Of a DNA stretch of 64,000 bases, positions 14,996 to 24,781 are shown piece by piece. Each line of letters begins with the position of its first letter. Position 1 is the first letter of the stretch. The notes under the pieces are model-generated. The model was not told the origin of the DNA. It saw only the letters and a program-made list of their open reading frames with translations, and did no database searches. This DNA is from JBBDXA01 sp040902585 (GTDB taxonomy: Bacteria; Planctomycetota; Phycisphaerae; Phycisphaerales; Phycisphaeraceae): contig JBBDXA010000228.1 of assembly GCA_040902585.1 (NCBI GenBank), positions 6,697 to 70,696 of the forward strand, in the 5' to 3' direction. A program made the translations under genes and the position numbers.

Positions 14996-16042
14996 ATGGC
15001 CAAATCGCGGTCACCCGCCAAGCCGACAAAGGACGCCACGCTCGACTCCTCCGCGCGGATGCTCATCCTCTGCGGCCCCGAAGAGATGCTCAAGCGCGAA
15101 GCCTGGCAGCAGTTTTGCGAAGCGATCAACAAGGAATTCAGCGCGGACATCGAAGCCGTTTCCTTCGATGGCAAAACCGCTGAGCCCGCGCTGGTGTTCG
15201 ATGAGCTGCGCACACCATCCATGTTTCAGCCCTACCGGCTTGTCGTGGTGGACAACGCCGATGAATGGGTGAAGTCGCATCGTGATCTTGTAGAGCGTTA
15301 CGCGGAGAACCCCGCCGAGGCCGCGACGCTGGTTCTTCGCAGCACCAACTGGAACAGCCCGAAGCTGGACAAGCTGGTGGAGAAGGTCGGCGCGAAGGTG
15401 AAGATGGAACCGGTGCCGATGCCAGAGGCCGTAGCCTGGCTGGTCAAGCGGGCGACGACGCATCACGATCGCAAGCTTTCCAAAGACTGCGCTCAGACCC
15501 TCGTCGCGAGGCTCGGCTGCGGTCTGCTTCGCCTCAACACCGAACTCGCCAAGCTCGCCCTGCTGGTAGGTGACGGCGAAGCAATCGAAAAGGCCCTCAT
15601 CGATCAGACCGTGGGCCGCAGCAGCGATGAACAGGTGTGGGCGGTGCAGGAGGCGCTGCTGGCGGCACTGGCCTCGCCGCCGCGCTCAGCGGGGGCGAGT
15701 CCCGCGGGCCGCATGATCGAAGCGCTGCACGAACTGGTGGACCTGGCGGATCATCCAAGTGTGCTGGTGCTCTACTTCGTGGCCGACATGGTGCGCAAGC
15801 TGCACCTGGCGAACATGCTCCGCCGCCAGCGCGTGTCGGATTCGGAGATCGCCTCGCAGTTGAAGCTGTGGGGCCCGCGTCGAAACACCTTTTTTGCGGT
15901 GCTCAACCGCCTGTCTCCTGATGCCAGTGCCGCCATGCTGCAGCGCATCGTCCGTTACGACCGCGGGGCGAAATCGGGGCTGGGGGATTTCCTGCCAAAT
16001 CTCGAATGTTTCTGCGCCACGCTGGCCGATGAACTGAGGTAA
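14996..16042 (+). CDS. holA: DNA polymerase III subunit delta
   Basis: A 348-residue protein matching HolA: the N-terminal segment MLILCGPEEMLKREAWQQFC, the DELRTPSMFQPYRLVVVDNAD strand-helix and the middle ATTLVLRSTNWNSPKLDKLVE belong to the AAA+-like domains I-II, which in delta lack a functional P-loop. The collar domain follows from about residue 210 (VWAVQEALL, LVLYFVADMVRKL, LNRLSPDASAAMLQ). Delta opens the beta clamp within the clamp loader. About 10 residues (PPRSAGASPAG) near residue 225 look like a low-complexity insert. The ATG at 14996 overlaps nothing. It stands alone between the inverted repeat and a lipoprotein gene. Confidence 0.88.
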   Translation: MAKSRSPAKPTKDATLDSSARMLILCGPEEMLKREAWQQFCEAINKEFSADIEAVSFDGKTAEPALVFDELRTPSMFQPYRLVVVDNADEWVKSHRDLVERYAENPAEAATLVLRSTNWNSPKLDKLVEKVGAKVKMEPVPMPEAVAWLVKRATTHHDRKLSKDCAQTLVARLGCGLLRLNTELAKLALLVGDGEAIEKALIDQTVGRSSDEQVWAVQEALLAALASPPRSAGASPAGRMIEALHELVDLADHPSVLVLYFVADMVRKLHLANMLRRQRVSDSEIASQLKLWGPRRNTFFAVLNRLSPDASAAMLQRIVRYDRGAKSGLGDFLPNLECFCATLADELR

Positions 16043-16152
16043 GTCGCGTTATCGCAGCGCGGGCAACGACGCCGGCTGCGGTCCGCATGGATGTGGATTC
16101 GTGACTTCCCGTTCGAATGATCCTCACGACCTGCGCAGGAGGCGCTTCAGTG

Positions 16153-17388
16153 ATGATGAACCCACGCATTTTCCGCAAGGCTTCAGCCGCAACGCTCACC
16201 GCCCTGATCGCGCTGGGCGGATGCGCCGCCAGTGAGCCATCCCCGCCGGGCACCGCCCCTTCATCACGCCCAGCCGCGCAACCTTACACCGACTCGCGAC
16301 TTGCCGAGGGCGGTACGAACCCGATCGATGCCCAGGCCGATGCCTACGCCAAACGCATTGCGGCGGCGCTGGCGCAGCAGCAGAATGACGGCAAGCAGGC
16401 GGTTACACCTTCCGCTCCCAAGTCTGGTGATGGCACGATCGACTGGGTCGATGAGCCGCACCTGCGATCCGCCAACCCGCCCAAGTCGTCGCAGCCTTCT
16501 GCCAACGGCGCGACGCAGGCCAATGCTGCGAACGCTCCGCACAAGGATGAAACCACAACGCAGGCGGCCCCCGAGCACAAGATCGAACAGCAGGCGACGG
16601 CGAATCCTTCCCACAGGACCGTCAGCGTCGATGAAGCGGCAAGGCATGATCTCAGCCGGCAGGATCTGCTTCGCCTCCTGCACGATCGCATCCGCGAAAG
16701 CAACGATCCGGGCCTGACCAAGGCGCTCAGCTTTGCCGGCCTGGCGCTGGCGGACCCGGACATGCAGCTGCGCGACAGCGACATCGCCAGCCTGACGCCT
16801 TCGCAGCAGCAGCTCGTGAAGGAATTTCACGCGCTGCTTTCGGCGCTGGGTCGGCAGATCACCGCCGGCGAAAACGTCGATCGACCGAATGTGATGCAGC
16901 GCGTGAATGCGATTGTCGGCGAGCAGCCGATGTCGATCAGAGCGGTAAAGCTGTGCGAACGCGTGCGCGGCTTCGGCGTCTACGAAGAGCTGCAAAGCCT
17001 GTCGCTGCTCGCCGGGCGCGATCATCCGATGGTGATCTACGTCGAGATCGATCAGTTCAAGACGGTGCAGAGCACGGGCGACAAACCGACGCACCAGGTG
17101 AAGCTCTCGCAGGAAGTGGTGCTCTACAACGAATCGGACGGGCTGGCGGTGTGGCAACTGCCTGCCGAGCAGATCGTGGATGAAAGCCGCAACCGCAGGC
17201 GCGATTTTTACGTCGTGCAGCCGACGCGGTTGCCGGCTCGCCTGACCGTGGGCAAGTACATTCTGAAGGTGCGCGTACGCGACCTCTTGGGCGGGACGCG
17301 CGATGAGATGAGCGTGCAGATCAACGTGGTGGCTGATCCGGCGCTGGTGAGGCCGCCGGTGAAGGCGGGAGCGGGCAACGGAAGCTGA
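16153..17388 (+). CDS. Lipoprotein of unknown function
   Basis: A 411-residue protein beginning with a lipoprotein signal: basic MMNPRIFRK, hydrophobic ASAATLTALIA and lipobox LGGC-A. AGGAGG ten bases upstream supports the ATG at 16153. Residues about 20-160 are low-complexity and rich in Ala, Pro, Ser, Thr and Gln, consistent with a disordered tether. The folded C-terminal part (about 165-411) has the motif MVIYVEIDQFKTVQ and a beta-rich end (LTVGKYILKVRVRDLLGG) that looks like an immunoglobulin-like fold. I do not recognise a named family. It probably sits in the outer membrane or periplasm. The next gene starts 10 bases on, suggesting co-transcription. Confidence 0.75.
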   Translation: MMNPRIFRKASAATLTALIALGGCAASEPSPPGTAPSSRPAAQPYTDSRLAEGGTNPIDAQADAYAKRIAAALAQQQNDGKQAVTPSAPKSGDGTIDWVDEPHLRSANPPKSSQPSANGATQANAANAPHKDETTTQAAPEHKIEQQATANPSHRTVSVDEAARHDLSRQDLLRLLHDRIRESNDPGLTKALSFAGLALADPDMQLRDSDIASLTPSQQQLVKEFHALLSALGRQITAGENVDRPNVMQRVNAIVGEQPMSIRAVKLCERVRGFGVYEELQSLSLLAGRDHPMVIYVEIDQFKTVQSTGDKPTHQVKLSQEVVLYNESDGLAVWQLPAEQIVDESRNRRRDFYVVQPTRLPARLTVGKYILKVRVRDLLGGTRDEMSVQINVVADPALVRPPVKAGAGNGS

Positions 17389-17398
17389 GAGGCTTGCG

Positions 17399-17956
17399 AT
17401 GAGTTCACGTGACGTACCCCATCTTCACGACGGTGTTATCGAAGTTCGCATTCGTGAAGTGGCACAACTGTTCAACTCCTTTGATCCGACGCCGTTCCCC
17501 GAGAAGGATCTGGATGCGGATGCCGAGGAATTCATCGTGGGCTGGGCCAGGGAATTCCCCGCGCGGCAGGCGATCACCGTTCGCGTTCATTTAACGAGTC
17601 CCTCCGCGGACGCCCAGGTTGCTGAAAAGATTCGCGAGACCGTTCACACCTACTTCCGGCACCGGGCGACGGTCACGCGGCGAAAGTTCCGCGACCTGCT
17701 CGGGCGCGGCCGACTGAGCCTGTTCATCGGGCTGTTCTTCCTGGCGACGTGTGTAGCGCTCGCTGATATTGTGCTTACCTCCTTTGGCGACCAGGCGATT
17801 TTTCACATCATCAAGGAAAGCCTGCTGATCGCGGGCTGGGTGGCGATGTGGCGACCGATGGAGATATTCCTGTATGACTGGTGGCCCCTTCGACACGAGT
17901 GGCGCGTCTACGATCGCCTGAGCCGGGCGACGATTGAAACGCTGGTCGCGGTGTGA
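17399..17956 (+). CDS. Membrane protein of unknown function
   Basis: A 185-residue protein with an N-terminal soluble part (HDGVIEVRIREVAQLFNSFDPTPFPE; acidic DLDADAEEFIVGWAREFP) and two membrane segments: LSLFIGLFFLATCVALADIVL at about 105-125 and IIKESLLIAGWVAMWRPMEIF at about 137-157. The end is rich in aromatic residues (LYDWWPLRHEWRVYDRL). It fits a conserved but unnamed two-helix family. GAGAGG precedes the ATG at 17399. The gene follows the lipoprotein gene by 10 bases, so the two may form a unit acting at the envelope. It converges with surE. Confidence 0.7.
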   Translation: MSSRDVPHLHDGVIEVRIREVAQLFNSFDPTPFPEKDLDADAEEFIVGWAREFPARQAITVRVHLTSPSADAQVAEKIRETVHTYFRHRATVTRRKFRDLLGRGRLSLFIGLFFLATCVALADIVLTSFGDQAIFHIIKESLLIAGWVAMWRPMEIFLYDWWPLRHEWRVYDRLSRATIETLVAV

Positions 17957-17973
17957 TCGACTTCGCAACGCCT

Positions 17974-18765
17974 TCATCGCGATACGAGAGTGGCGATGGC
18001 CTTGGACCATTGCTCCAGCGCCTCGTGCCGCGTCGGGTCAAAGTGCATCGGCGTGACGGTCACGTAACCCTCAAAGAGCGCATCCACATCTGAATCCGGC
18101 GGCGTATTTTGAAACTGAAAACCTTCCACTGCATGGTAATGCGTGGCCCCGGCGGCATCGGTGGAGATGTCGTAGCGGTCCAGCAGCGGGCTCGTCGAAA
18201 CAGGCACCACGCGCACACCGCGCGGTTCGGCGCGGTCATCGAGATTGGGAATGTTCACGTTGAGCAGCGCGTGCGGCTGAAGCTTTGTCGCGAGCAGCTT
18301 CCGGACCACATCGCGGGCCACGCCTTCGGCGAGGTTCCAGCGGGTTCTGTCGCGATCACCGATGTGCAGGCTGATCGCGATGGACGGGATGCCCATGAAC
18401 GCCGCCTCGCGGGCCGCCGCGACGGTGCCGGAGTAGATGGTGTTGATGCCCACGTTGGCGCCGCTGTTGATGCCGCTGACGACCAGGTCCACCGGTCCGG
18501 GCACGAGGTGAAGCAGGCCGAGTTTGACGCAATCCGCCGGCCGACCTTCCACGGCAATGCCTTCGAAGGATTGTTCGGTGATCAGGCAAGTGACGCCCTG
18601 GCGGCGCGTGGGCAACGGACGGTGAAAAGTGACGGCGTGACTGGTGGCCGACTGCACCTTCGCGGGCGCGACGACATGCACTTCGCCCAGATCGCGCACG
18701 GCACGATAGAGAGCCGCGATGCCGGGGGCGTGGATGCCGTCATCGTTGGTCACGAGAATGCGCAT
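17974..18765 (-). CDS. surE: 5'/3'-nucleotidase SurE
   Basis: A 263-residue SurE. The metal site is shown by VTNDDGIHAPG (Asp-Asp at residues 7-8), the Ser/Asn residues of QSATSHAVT, and SGINSGANVG with the conserved Asn. SurE removes phosphate from nucleoside 5'- and 3'-monophosphates and short polyphosphates. The ATG at 18765 gives the standard N-terminus MRILVTNDDG; the longer open frame upstream is not homologous. It stands at the head of no visible operon and converges with the membrane protein gene. The gap of 170 bases to the pseudopilin cluster holds nothing recognisable. Confidence 0.95.
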   Translation of the reverse strand: MRILVTNDDGIHAPGIAALYRAVRDLGEVHVVAPAKVQSATSHAVTFHRPLPTRRQGVTCLITEQSFEGIAVEGRPADCVKLGLLHLVPGPVDLVVSGINSGANVGINTIYSGTVAAAREAAFMGIPSIAISLHIGDRDRTRWNLAEGVARDVVRKLLATKLQPHALLNVNIPNLDDRAEPRGVRVVPVSTSPLLDRYDISTDAAGATHYHAVEGFQFQNTPPDSDVDALFEGYVTVTPMHFDPTRHEALEQWSKAIATLVSR

Positions 18766-18937
18766 GGCGGGATTGTAACGGCGCGGGAGTGAATCGAGGG
18801 GAGCGATGGGCTCGGGCGCAAATAAGAGCGGCCGCAGCAACGTGCCGCGGCCGCCCCTTCCCACTTGCAGACTGGGTTCGCATGCTGAGGTTCCACGCGT
18901 GGATCGGCTCAGCAAGCGATATGTGCGAGCGTTTCGA

Positions 18938-21900
18938 TCATGGCTGCTTCTGTCCGGTCTTGGGCGTCCAGGCCACCTTGGAATCGACATCGACAAGCTT
19001 GGAGCGGTCGAAGAGCACGAAGAACTTCATCGCGTCGGTGGCGTTGCCTGAGAAGTTGTCGGACGGGTAGCCGCGGATCACGACGTAGGCGCAGTAGCGG
19101 TCGCTGCGCGTGGTGAGCGAGGAGTTGAGGTAGTGGAACCGGGCCATGCGTTCCTGGGCGATGTACTCCTCGTTGAAGACCTTGCGGTCGGCTGCGGGCA
19201 GGTCGGGGTGCGGATAGTGCCGCAGCGGGCTGGTCGAGGCGATTGCCGCGCCATCGACGGCGTATCGCAGCGAATCGGTGTTGGTGTTGGGTGTGGGACG
19301 GATCAGCATCAGTTCGCCGATGCTGGCGATGCCGCGATCGGTCGCGTTGTTGGTGCGCAGGGCCGTGGAGTAGTTGTTGGTCAGGGCCGCGCGATTGCTG
19401 GGGCGATCGCGATACTCGCCGATTTTCTTGTAGTACTGCTCAAGATCCGCCATAGTCTCAGGAATCGGACTGGCCATCGCCATCAGCCACCACGGCGCTG
19501 TATTGACATTCATCCAGCCGGGCACGAACTGCTCCTCTTCGTTGTCCACGCCGGTATCCGGATTCAGATCCTCGTCGTCATTGTCGTTATCGCGAAGGTC
19601 GTATCGCGGACTGAACACGGTGAACTGGTCAAACACCATCGCGGCATGCGGCACCTTGGTGGCGTTGGGGACGACGGCCGCCGTGCCGTTCTCATCGGTG
19701 AACGAAAGGAACCAACGAGCGGGCTTGGAGGTCGGCAGATCCGCCGTACCGTCACGACCGCTGATGCGCGACGGGAAGTCGCCTACGACGGTGGCCGCGT
19801 CCGTGCCATCATCAGCGAAGCCGATCATGAAGATATAACCGAGCTCGGCAATATTCATGATCTGATGGTTGGCATGCGCAATCTGAATTCCATCGAGGGT
19901 GTCGTCGCCGGTCACGCCCTTGTCATCCTGACCGAACCTGTCCAACGTGGCCGAGTATGCAGGCGTCACTCCGATTTGAGCACCGGCCGTGTGGCGCTTC
20001 TCGATCGCGATACCCTTGTTGGAAAGGTAACGATTCTTGCGACCATCGCGACGGATCGACATCTGATCGTGAATGCGGGGATCGGGGACGGTGACCATGT
20101 TCGTGGGCGTAATCGCCAGCTTCTGCTGGATGCGCATGCCGTCCGATTCGCCCGTCTTGGATCGGATGCGGTCGTAGGTCACCCAGTTACCGCTGGCGAC
20201 CTTGACCTGCAACTCGAACTGAATTTCTTTGTCGAACGTGAAGAGCACGCCGTCAGCCAGCTTGCCGTCCCCAAGGCGCTCGCGCTGAGATGCCTGCGGG
20301 TAGGCACCGGCCAGGCCGAGATCGCCCAGCAGATCGTTGCCTTTGCCGCCTTCATTTTGCCCCTGCGCCAGCGGGAAGGAATAGATCACCTTCTGTTCTT
20401 TGGTTTCATCACCCGTATCACGGGGATCCATGTCAGCCAGGTTCAACGGTGACGTATCGATCAACACCGTGCCCTGCTTGATCGCCAGACGGATTTCCGG
20501 TGCCGTGGGAGCGCCCGCGGCAAACGGAATCTTCTTGTCAAACGGGTTGCCGATCTCCACGCAGAAGCCGATCGAATCATCTTCATACTGCCATTCGTCG
20601 TACTCCATGTCGTTGTTGGTATCGACGGCCACATAACGCGCCTGAAGGTAGGCTTCACGGAAGAAGGGCAATAGTTCCAAGCCATAAACCGTCACCCCAC
20701 CGGCAGTCAACGCGCTGGGCACATTGTCCTTGTCCGAGTAGTCTTGAATTGAAACGGCGAACTCGGCGGCGATGAGATTGTGAAGATTCGCGTCATTTGA
20801 ACCGAGGTAGCCGGGTGTGCCGACCTTGAACACCTTGCCCAGACGTTCGCTGATCATGCCGGCGCGAGCCGTCGGGTTGTTGGCGAATCGATGCACCAGG
20901 TCCACCGGCATGCGAACGTTGCTGTCGTTGGCAGAAGGGGTCAGCGCCCCGGCCATGCGCGGGGCGAGCAGGGAAGCGCCGTTCCAGGTGGTGAGCCAGT
21001 GCCGATTGGCCCAGTACTGGCGAAGGTTATGGTTCAACGGATAATGTCCTACCGCGAAATCCCAGTGTCCACCGTGCATATAGCCGTGAATACTCCAGTT
21101 GTCGGTCCATTGGTTGACGCCGGGAATACCAAGGTAGGACGTCTCAGCCGCGGCACCGGGGCTGTCGCGACGGAGCGTATTGGGCATGGCATTCTCCAAG
21201 GGGGTGGAGACCGCCGTATTCAGCCCGCCCCTGGCGCGCAATTCGTATTCATCCTCGAGGGCAAATTTACTGTTCGTGTAGCCGTAGTCGCGGGCGCCAA
21301 TATTGACGTCCAGCCACGCCCCGGCGCGCGACGCTTGCGCCGTCGGTGTCACCGGATTAGCCGACAGCGTCAACCCGCCCATCGTCAGGGGCAATGCGCC
21401 ACTTCCCAGCCCGCGAACGATGCGTGCCGCATTGATTTCGTTGACGTAATAACCGGAGTTGGCGGTTCGATTGGAATAGGCCAGAACGCGAGTGATATCG
21501 ATCTCACTCGGGAAGTAACCTCGACTGACCGTTGGCGCCGGGGAGTTGGGGTCATTTGTAGCGGTAACCGGCGTACCCACATTGACATTGATCATCGAGC
21601 TTAGATCGATGATTCGAACCGCCATGATATAGCTCGTACCGCCGATTAGTCGCACCTCTTCAGGCGCCCAGGTCCAACGGGCATCCATAATCCCGTCGCC
21701 ATCGGTGTCAACGCCTGTCTTTTGGTGAGTAGTATTCTCGTAATTCAAGCTGGTTGTGGAGGCGGTCGTGTTCGCATCAATGCGGGTGGATGTAATCTCA
21801 CCCAAACCATCATTTTGCAGGTTGTTGGCTGCGCTACTCAGCAAGTCTTCAATGGGCCGCTTATCGCCGTTGGCGGGCTTGGGAATACGAAGATAAGAAC

Positions 21901-22390
21901 CATTCAGATTGGTCAGGTGTTCCCACCGCGTGGTTTCGGTATCGCCGCTGCGCTCGTCGATCACCGTTGACGCCAGCCAGGTGTCGTCGAACTGCCCGCC
22001 CAGCGCGTCGCCCAGCGGCGCGCCGAAGCTGTCTGAGCGACCGCTCTTGACCGCCCAGTGCGTGGTCACCGCGGTGTTGGTGAACGGATAGTCGTAGCTT
22101 TCCTGCCAGGTGGCCGGGTCGAAGAAGTTGCCGGCCGGGCTGATCACATCTTCCTTGAGCACCTTGGCGATGTAGGCGATGACCGCGTCGCGCACGGTGG
22201 CGGAGTTGTCGATCGCCGTGAGCTGCCTCGTCGCCCGGCGGTCGATGCGGGCCACCTGCACGTAGGCTGTGCCCAGCAGCACCATCATCACCAGACACAC
22301 AATGGTGAGAATCAGCGCCGAGCCGGGGCGGCTGGGACTTCCAACATGCGTTCGACGGGCGATGTCATTTCGTTGCAATAGACCTGTCAT
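18938..22390 (-). CDS. Very large GspK-like minor pseudopilin
   Basis: A 1150-residue protein, several times the ~330 residues of standard GspK. The N-terminus is pseudopilin- or PilX-like: basic start, then SALILTIVCLVMMVLLGTAYVQVARIDRR as one membrane helix. The C-terminal part has a GspK-like block (GWMNVNTAPWWLMAMASP followed by a spaced helix with YRDRPSN and GIASIGELM). The long middle, about residues 120-950, is rich in Asp, Asn, Gly and Thr and holds several DxDxDG-like loops (DTDGDGIMDARW; DNDNDDEDLNPDTG) that may bind Ca2+. AGGAG precedes ATG 22390. It is the last gene of the leftward cluster and probably forms the tip of the pseudopilus. Confidence 0.7.
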   Translation of the reverse strand: MTGLLQRNDIARRTHVGSPSRPGSALILTIVCLVMMVLLGTAYVQVARIDRRATRQLTAIDNSATVRDAVIAYIAKVLKEDVISPAGNFFDPATWQESYDYPFTNTAVTTHWAVKSGRSDSFGAPLGDALGGQFDDTWLASTVIDERSGDTETTRWEHLTNLNGSYLRIPKPANGDKRPIEDLLSSAANNLQNDGLGEITSTRIDANTTASTTSLNYENTTHQKTGVDTDGDGIMDARWTWAPEEVRLIGGTSYIMAVRIIDLSSMINVNVGTPVTATNDPNSPAPTVSRGYFPSEIDITRVLAYSNRTANSGYYVNEINAARIVRGLGSGALPLTMGGLTLSANPVTPTAQASRAGAWLDVNIGARDYGYTNSKFALEDEYELRARGGLNTAVSTPLENAMPNTLRRDSPGAAAETSYLGIPGVNQWTDNWSIHGYMHGGHWDFAVGHYPLNHNLRQYWANRHWLTTWNGASLLAPRMAGALTPSANDSNVRMPVDLVHRFANNPTARAGMISERLGKVFKVGTPGYLGSNDANLHNLIAAEFAVSIQDYSDKDNVPSALTAGGVTVYGLELLPFFREAYLQARYVAVDTNNDMEYDEWQYEDDSIGFCVEIGNPFDKKIPFAAGAPTAPEIRLAIKQGTVLIDTSPLNLADMDPRDTGDETKEQKVIYSFPLAQGQNEGGKGNDLLGDLGLAGAYPQASQRERLGDGKLADGVLFTFDKEIQFELQVKVASGNWVTYDRIRSKTGESDGMRIQQKLAITPTNMVTVPDPRIHDQMSIRRDGRKNRYLSNKGIAIEKRHTAGAQIGVTPAYSATLDRFGQDDKGVTGDDTLDGIQIAHANHQIMNIAELGYIFMIGFADDGTDAATVVGDFPSRISGRDGTADLPTSKPARWFLSFTDENGTAAVVPNATKVPHAAMVFDQFTVFSPRYDLRDNDNDDEDLNPDTGVDNEEEQFVPGWMNVNTAPWWLMAMASPIPETMADLEQYYKKIGEYRDRPSNRAALTNNYSTALRTNNATDRGIASIGELMLIRPTPNTNTDSLRYAVDGAAIASTSPLRHYPHPDLPAADRKVFNEEYIAQERMARFHYLNSSLTTRSDRYCAYVVIRGYPSDNFSGNATDAMKFFVLFDRSKLVDVDSKVAWTPKTGQKQP

Positions 22391-22450
22391 AGCGGTGCTC
22401 CTGATGGAAGCTGCAAGTGCGGGGAATCCGTTCAAGCCTCAGCCCTTGCT

Positions 22451-23836
22451 TCAGCGGGGAATTACGATGATCTGCTCGAACCATTTGCCGACGTTGGTGC
22501 CCACGCCGCCGCCGAGTTCGTCCTCGGGACTGCGCGAGCCCAGCAGATCGCCGCGGCGATCGTGCATGCGGTAGCGGATGCGGATGAGGTACGGCCACTG
22601 CTCGAGTACATCATGACGGAACACGTAGGCGGTACCGCCGCCCGCCGTCGTCTGAATCGGCCACTCGTGGGCGTTCACCGCAAGCCAGGGCGGGGGTCCG
22701 CCCGGCAGCGCGTTGCTCATGCCGTACCAGAGAATCTCGCCCGACCCGTCCACATCCGGCACGCCGTCGGGATTGCCCGCAACAGGGTTCAGACCGTTGT
22801 CAACGTAATCGCCGGCGAACTCCACGATGAAGTCGCTCAGGGAGTCCGCCAGGATCGGATGCATCTGCGAGATCTGATCCGAGGGATACCACTTGGACTT
22901 ATCTGTTACTAACGGAGACCCCGGCTGCGAATTCGCCCACAGCGACTGGGTGGCGTAGGTGTATTGAAGGGCGCGGCCCTGATAATTGGCGGCACTCAGG
23001 GGTGACCCGCCAAGACTGTCGTAGTTCCACAGCGTCTTGGGGTGATTCGCGGCACTGCCCAGAGAGGTCGCCGGATAATCGCCGAACAGGGCACCTACCG
23101 GATGTTTGACATTCTGATACGCCCAGTCCGCGACATCCGTCGTTCCCTGGAACAGCGGCCGGCCGTTACCGACCGTTCCCGTGACGTTCGCATCAAACCA
23201 GGCACCGGTGGACATGTTGATCGCCAGGGGCGCGTTGGGAGCACCTGAATTCACATCGTAAGTGCGATCCAGAAGAAACAGCGCCTGCCTTCCCAGCGCC
23301 AACTGGTTGGCCACCCGGTTGTTGCCTGCCGCCCCGATCGCGCCGGGGGCGTTGGTGCTCAGGCCATCCGTCTTGAGCACGTGCCCGTACCAGATGCGCG
23401 CGTGCGTCGCCTGCGCCATCTGGGCCTTCGTCGGCGGGTTGTATGTGGTGCTGGCCGAGGCGCAGACCGGCTGAGCGGGCTTGCCGTTGTAATTCACGAT
23501 GAACACCAACTGGTCTGAGCGCAGTTTTCGCGGGTTCTCGACCAGATGCGGTTCGTGATAGGGAATGCCGCTGAGATTCTTGTTGATGATGACGATGAAC
23601 CCGTTTTGTCCATTGCCCGGGCCCGACATCGTATTGGCATCCCGCTCGATCTGATCGCCCGTCGCTCGGGCATTGCCGATGATGTCGCTGGTGGCCATGC
23701 CCATCGACACCGCATCGCTGGCGGAACTGAACAGCACACTGATCAGAAACAGCATGATCGAGCTGACCGCGACGGCCACAATCAGCTCGATAATCGTGAA
23801 GCCAGGAATTGTTCGTCGAGGCGTGTTCATATCCAT
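22451..23836 (-). CDS. Prepilin-type protein, GspJ-like
   Basis: A 461-residue protein with a type IV prepilin leader: short basic peptide ending PG, then FTIIELIVAVAVSSIMLFLISVLF. Cleavage is expected between Gly and Phe (PG-FTIIE), with Glu at mature position 5. The length and the following segment (SMGMATSDIIGNARATGDQIERDANTM) resemble GspJ minor pseudopilins, though it is about twice the usual size. The large C-terminal domain has no motif I recognise. It sits between the GspI-like and GspK-like genes, matching the order of minor pseudopilins in known type II secretion loci, and probably belongs to the tip complex. Confidence 0.8.
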   Translation of the reverse strand: MDMNTPRRTIPGFTIIELIVAVAVSSIMLFLISVLFSSASDAVSMGMATSDIIGNARATGDQIERDANTMSGPGNGQNGFIVIINKNLSGIPYHEPHLVENPRKLRSDQLVFIVNYNGKPAQPVCASASTTYNPPTKAQMAQATHARIWYGHVLKTDGLSTNAPGAIGAAGNNRVANQLALGRQALFLLDRTYDVNSGAPNAPLAINMSTGAWFDANVTGTVGNGRPLFQGTTDVADWAYQNVKHPVGALFGDYPATSLGSAANHPKTLWNYDSLGGSPLSAANYQGRALQYTYATQSLWANSQPGSPLVTDKSKWYPSDQISQMHPILADSLSDFIVEFAGDYVDNGLNPVAGNPDGVPDVDGSGEILWYGMSNALPGGPPPWLAVNAHEWPIQTTAGGGTAYVFRHDVLEQWPYLIRIRYRMHDRRGDLLGSRSPEDELGGGVGTNVGKWFEQIIVIPR

Positions 23837-23893
23837 TACCCAGTAAGCGTTCGAGTCAGAAGTTCAGTCAGGGACCGTGGGCACAGCGATCGA

Positions 23894-24781
23894 TCAGGGA
23901 GCCACTTCCTTGATCACACCGCTGAGTTGGATGATGCGCGTGCAGGGCGAGGTCTTGCCGGGCGGAGGCGGGGCGTACCACAGCTTGACCGTGGCCGGGG
24001 CGATGGTCGGCGGAATGCTGCTGGAGACGCGAAACCCGTTGACATCCGCTTCAATCACCTGATAACTCACGCCATTGTTGTCCGCCACCCAGTCACCGGG
24101 ACGGATCTGATCCGGCACGCCGTTGCCGCCGACCGGATCCAGATCGTTCTTTTTGACGCCCATGTTGAAATAGTCGCCGCTGGCCGAAACGACATTCACG
24201 CCCACCACCTTGGGCACATCGTTCCCATCGCTGGCGTTGACGACCACCGGAGTCGAGAACGCGTATCCGGTGTAGGAATAGTCCGAACCGGGGTCATTGC
24301 GAAGGACGAAGACGAGCACCATCCAGTCGCCCACCGAAGCCGGTGACTTTGTTCGGCGAATCATCGGCACCCAGTAATACCGGCGCTCCGTAACCGCGCC
24401 CTGGGCTGTCGGATAACTGCGGTCGCCGATCGTCCAGCGCGTGCCCAGTGATCCGGAGATGCTGGCGAAAGTCTGCAACACACCCGTGCCCGACGTGGGA
24501 ATCAGATCGATCCCCGTGCCCGCCGTGGCGCGAAACGTCAGCTTGCGGGCCCGCACCATGGCGGCGGCGTTCCGCGCCACGAGCTGCGACTCCACATCGC
24601 TGATCGTCTGCTTCTGAAGGATGACGCCGGCCGGGAACATCGCCGCCACCGCCACGAAACCGACCGCGAACACGCCCATCGCGATCATCACTTCGACCAG
24701 CGAGAAGCCGCGACGGGCCGTCATCACACGCCTCAGAGCGCGATCCGGCGAAATCGAATTATCAACAGAAAAGTGTTTCAT
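23894..24781 (-). CDS. Prepilin-type protein, GspI/PilV-like
   Basis: A 295-residue pseudopilin. After a basic leader (RRVMTARRG) the methylation site FSLVEVMIAMGVFAVGFVAVAA starts the hydrophobic helix; Glu is at mature position 5. The following MFPAGVILQKQTISDVESQLVARNAAAM helix resembles GspI and PilV. The ATG at 24781 overlaps the TGA of the preceding gene by four bases, indicating translational coupling. The soluble domain is larger than in standard GspI (about 120 residues), as with the others in this cluster. Assigned to the minor pseudopilin set. Confidence 0.8.
   Translation of the reverse strand: MKHFSVDNSISPDRALRRVMTARRGFSLVEVMIAMGVFAVGFVAVAAMFPAGVILQKQTISDVESQLVARNAAAMVRARKLTFRATAGTGIDLIPTSGTGVLQTFASISGSLGTRWTIGDRSYPTAQGAVTERRYYWVPMIRRTKSPASVGDWMVLVFVLRNDPGSDYSYTGYAFSTPVVVNASDGNDVPKVVGVNVVSASGDYFNMGVKKNDLDPVGGNGVPDQIRPGDWVADNNGVSYQVIEADVNGFRVSSSIPPTIAPATVKLWYAPPPPGKTSPCTRIIQLSGVIKEVAP

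Noticed and set aside
16090..16135. TTCGAAT word as a tRNA T-loop
   Set aside because: No matching acceptor, anticodon or D arm could be laid out around it.
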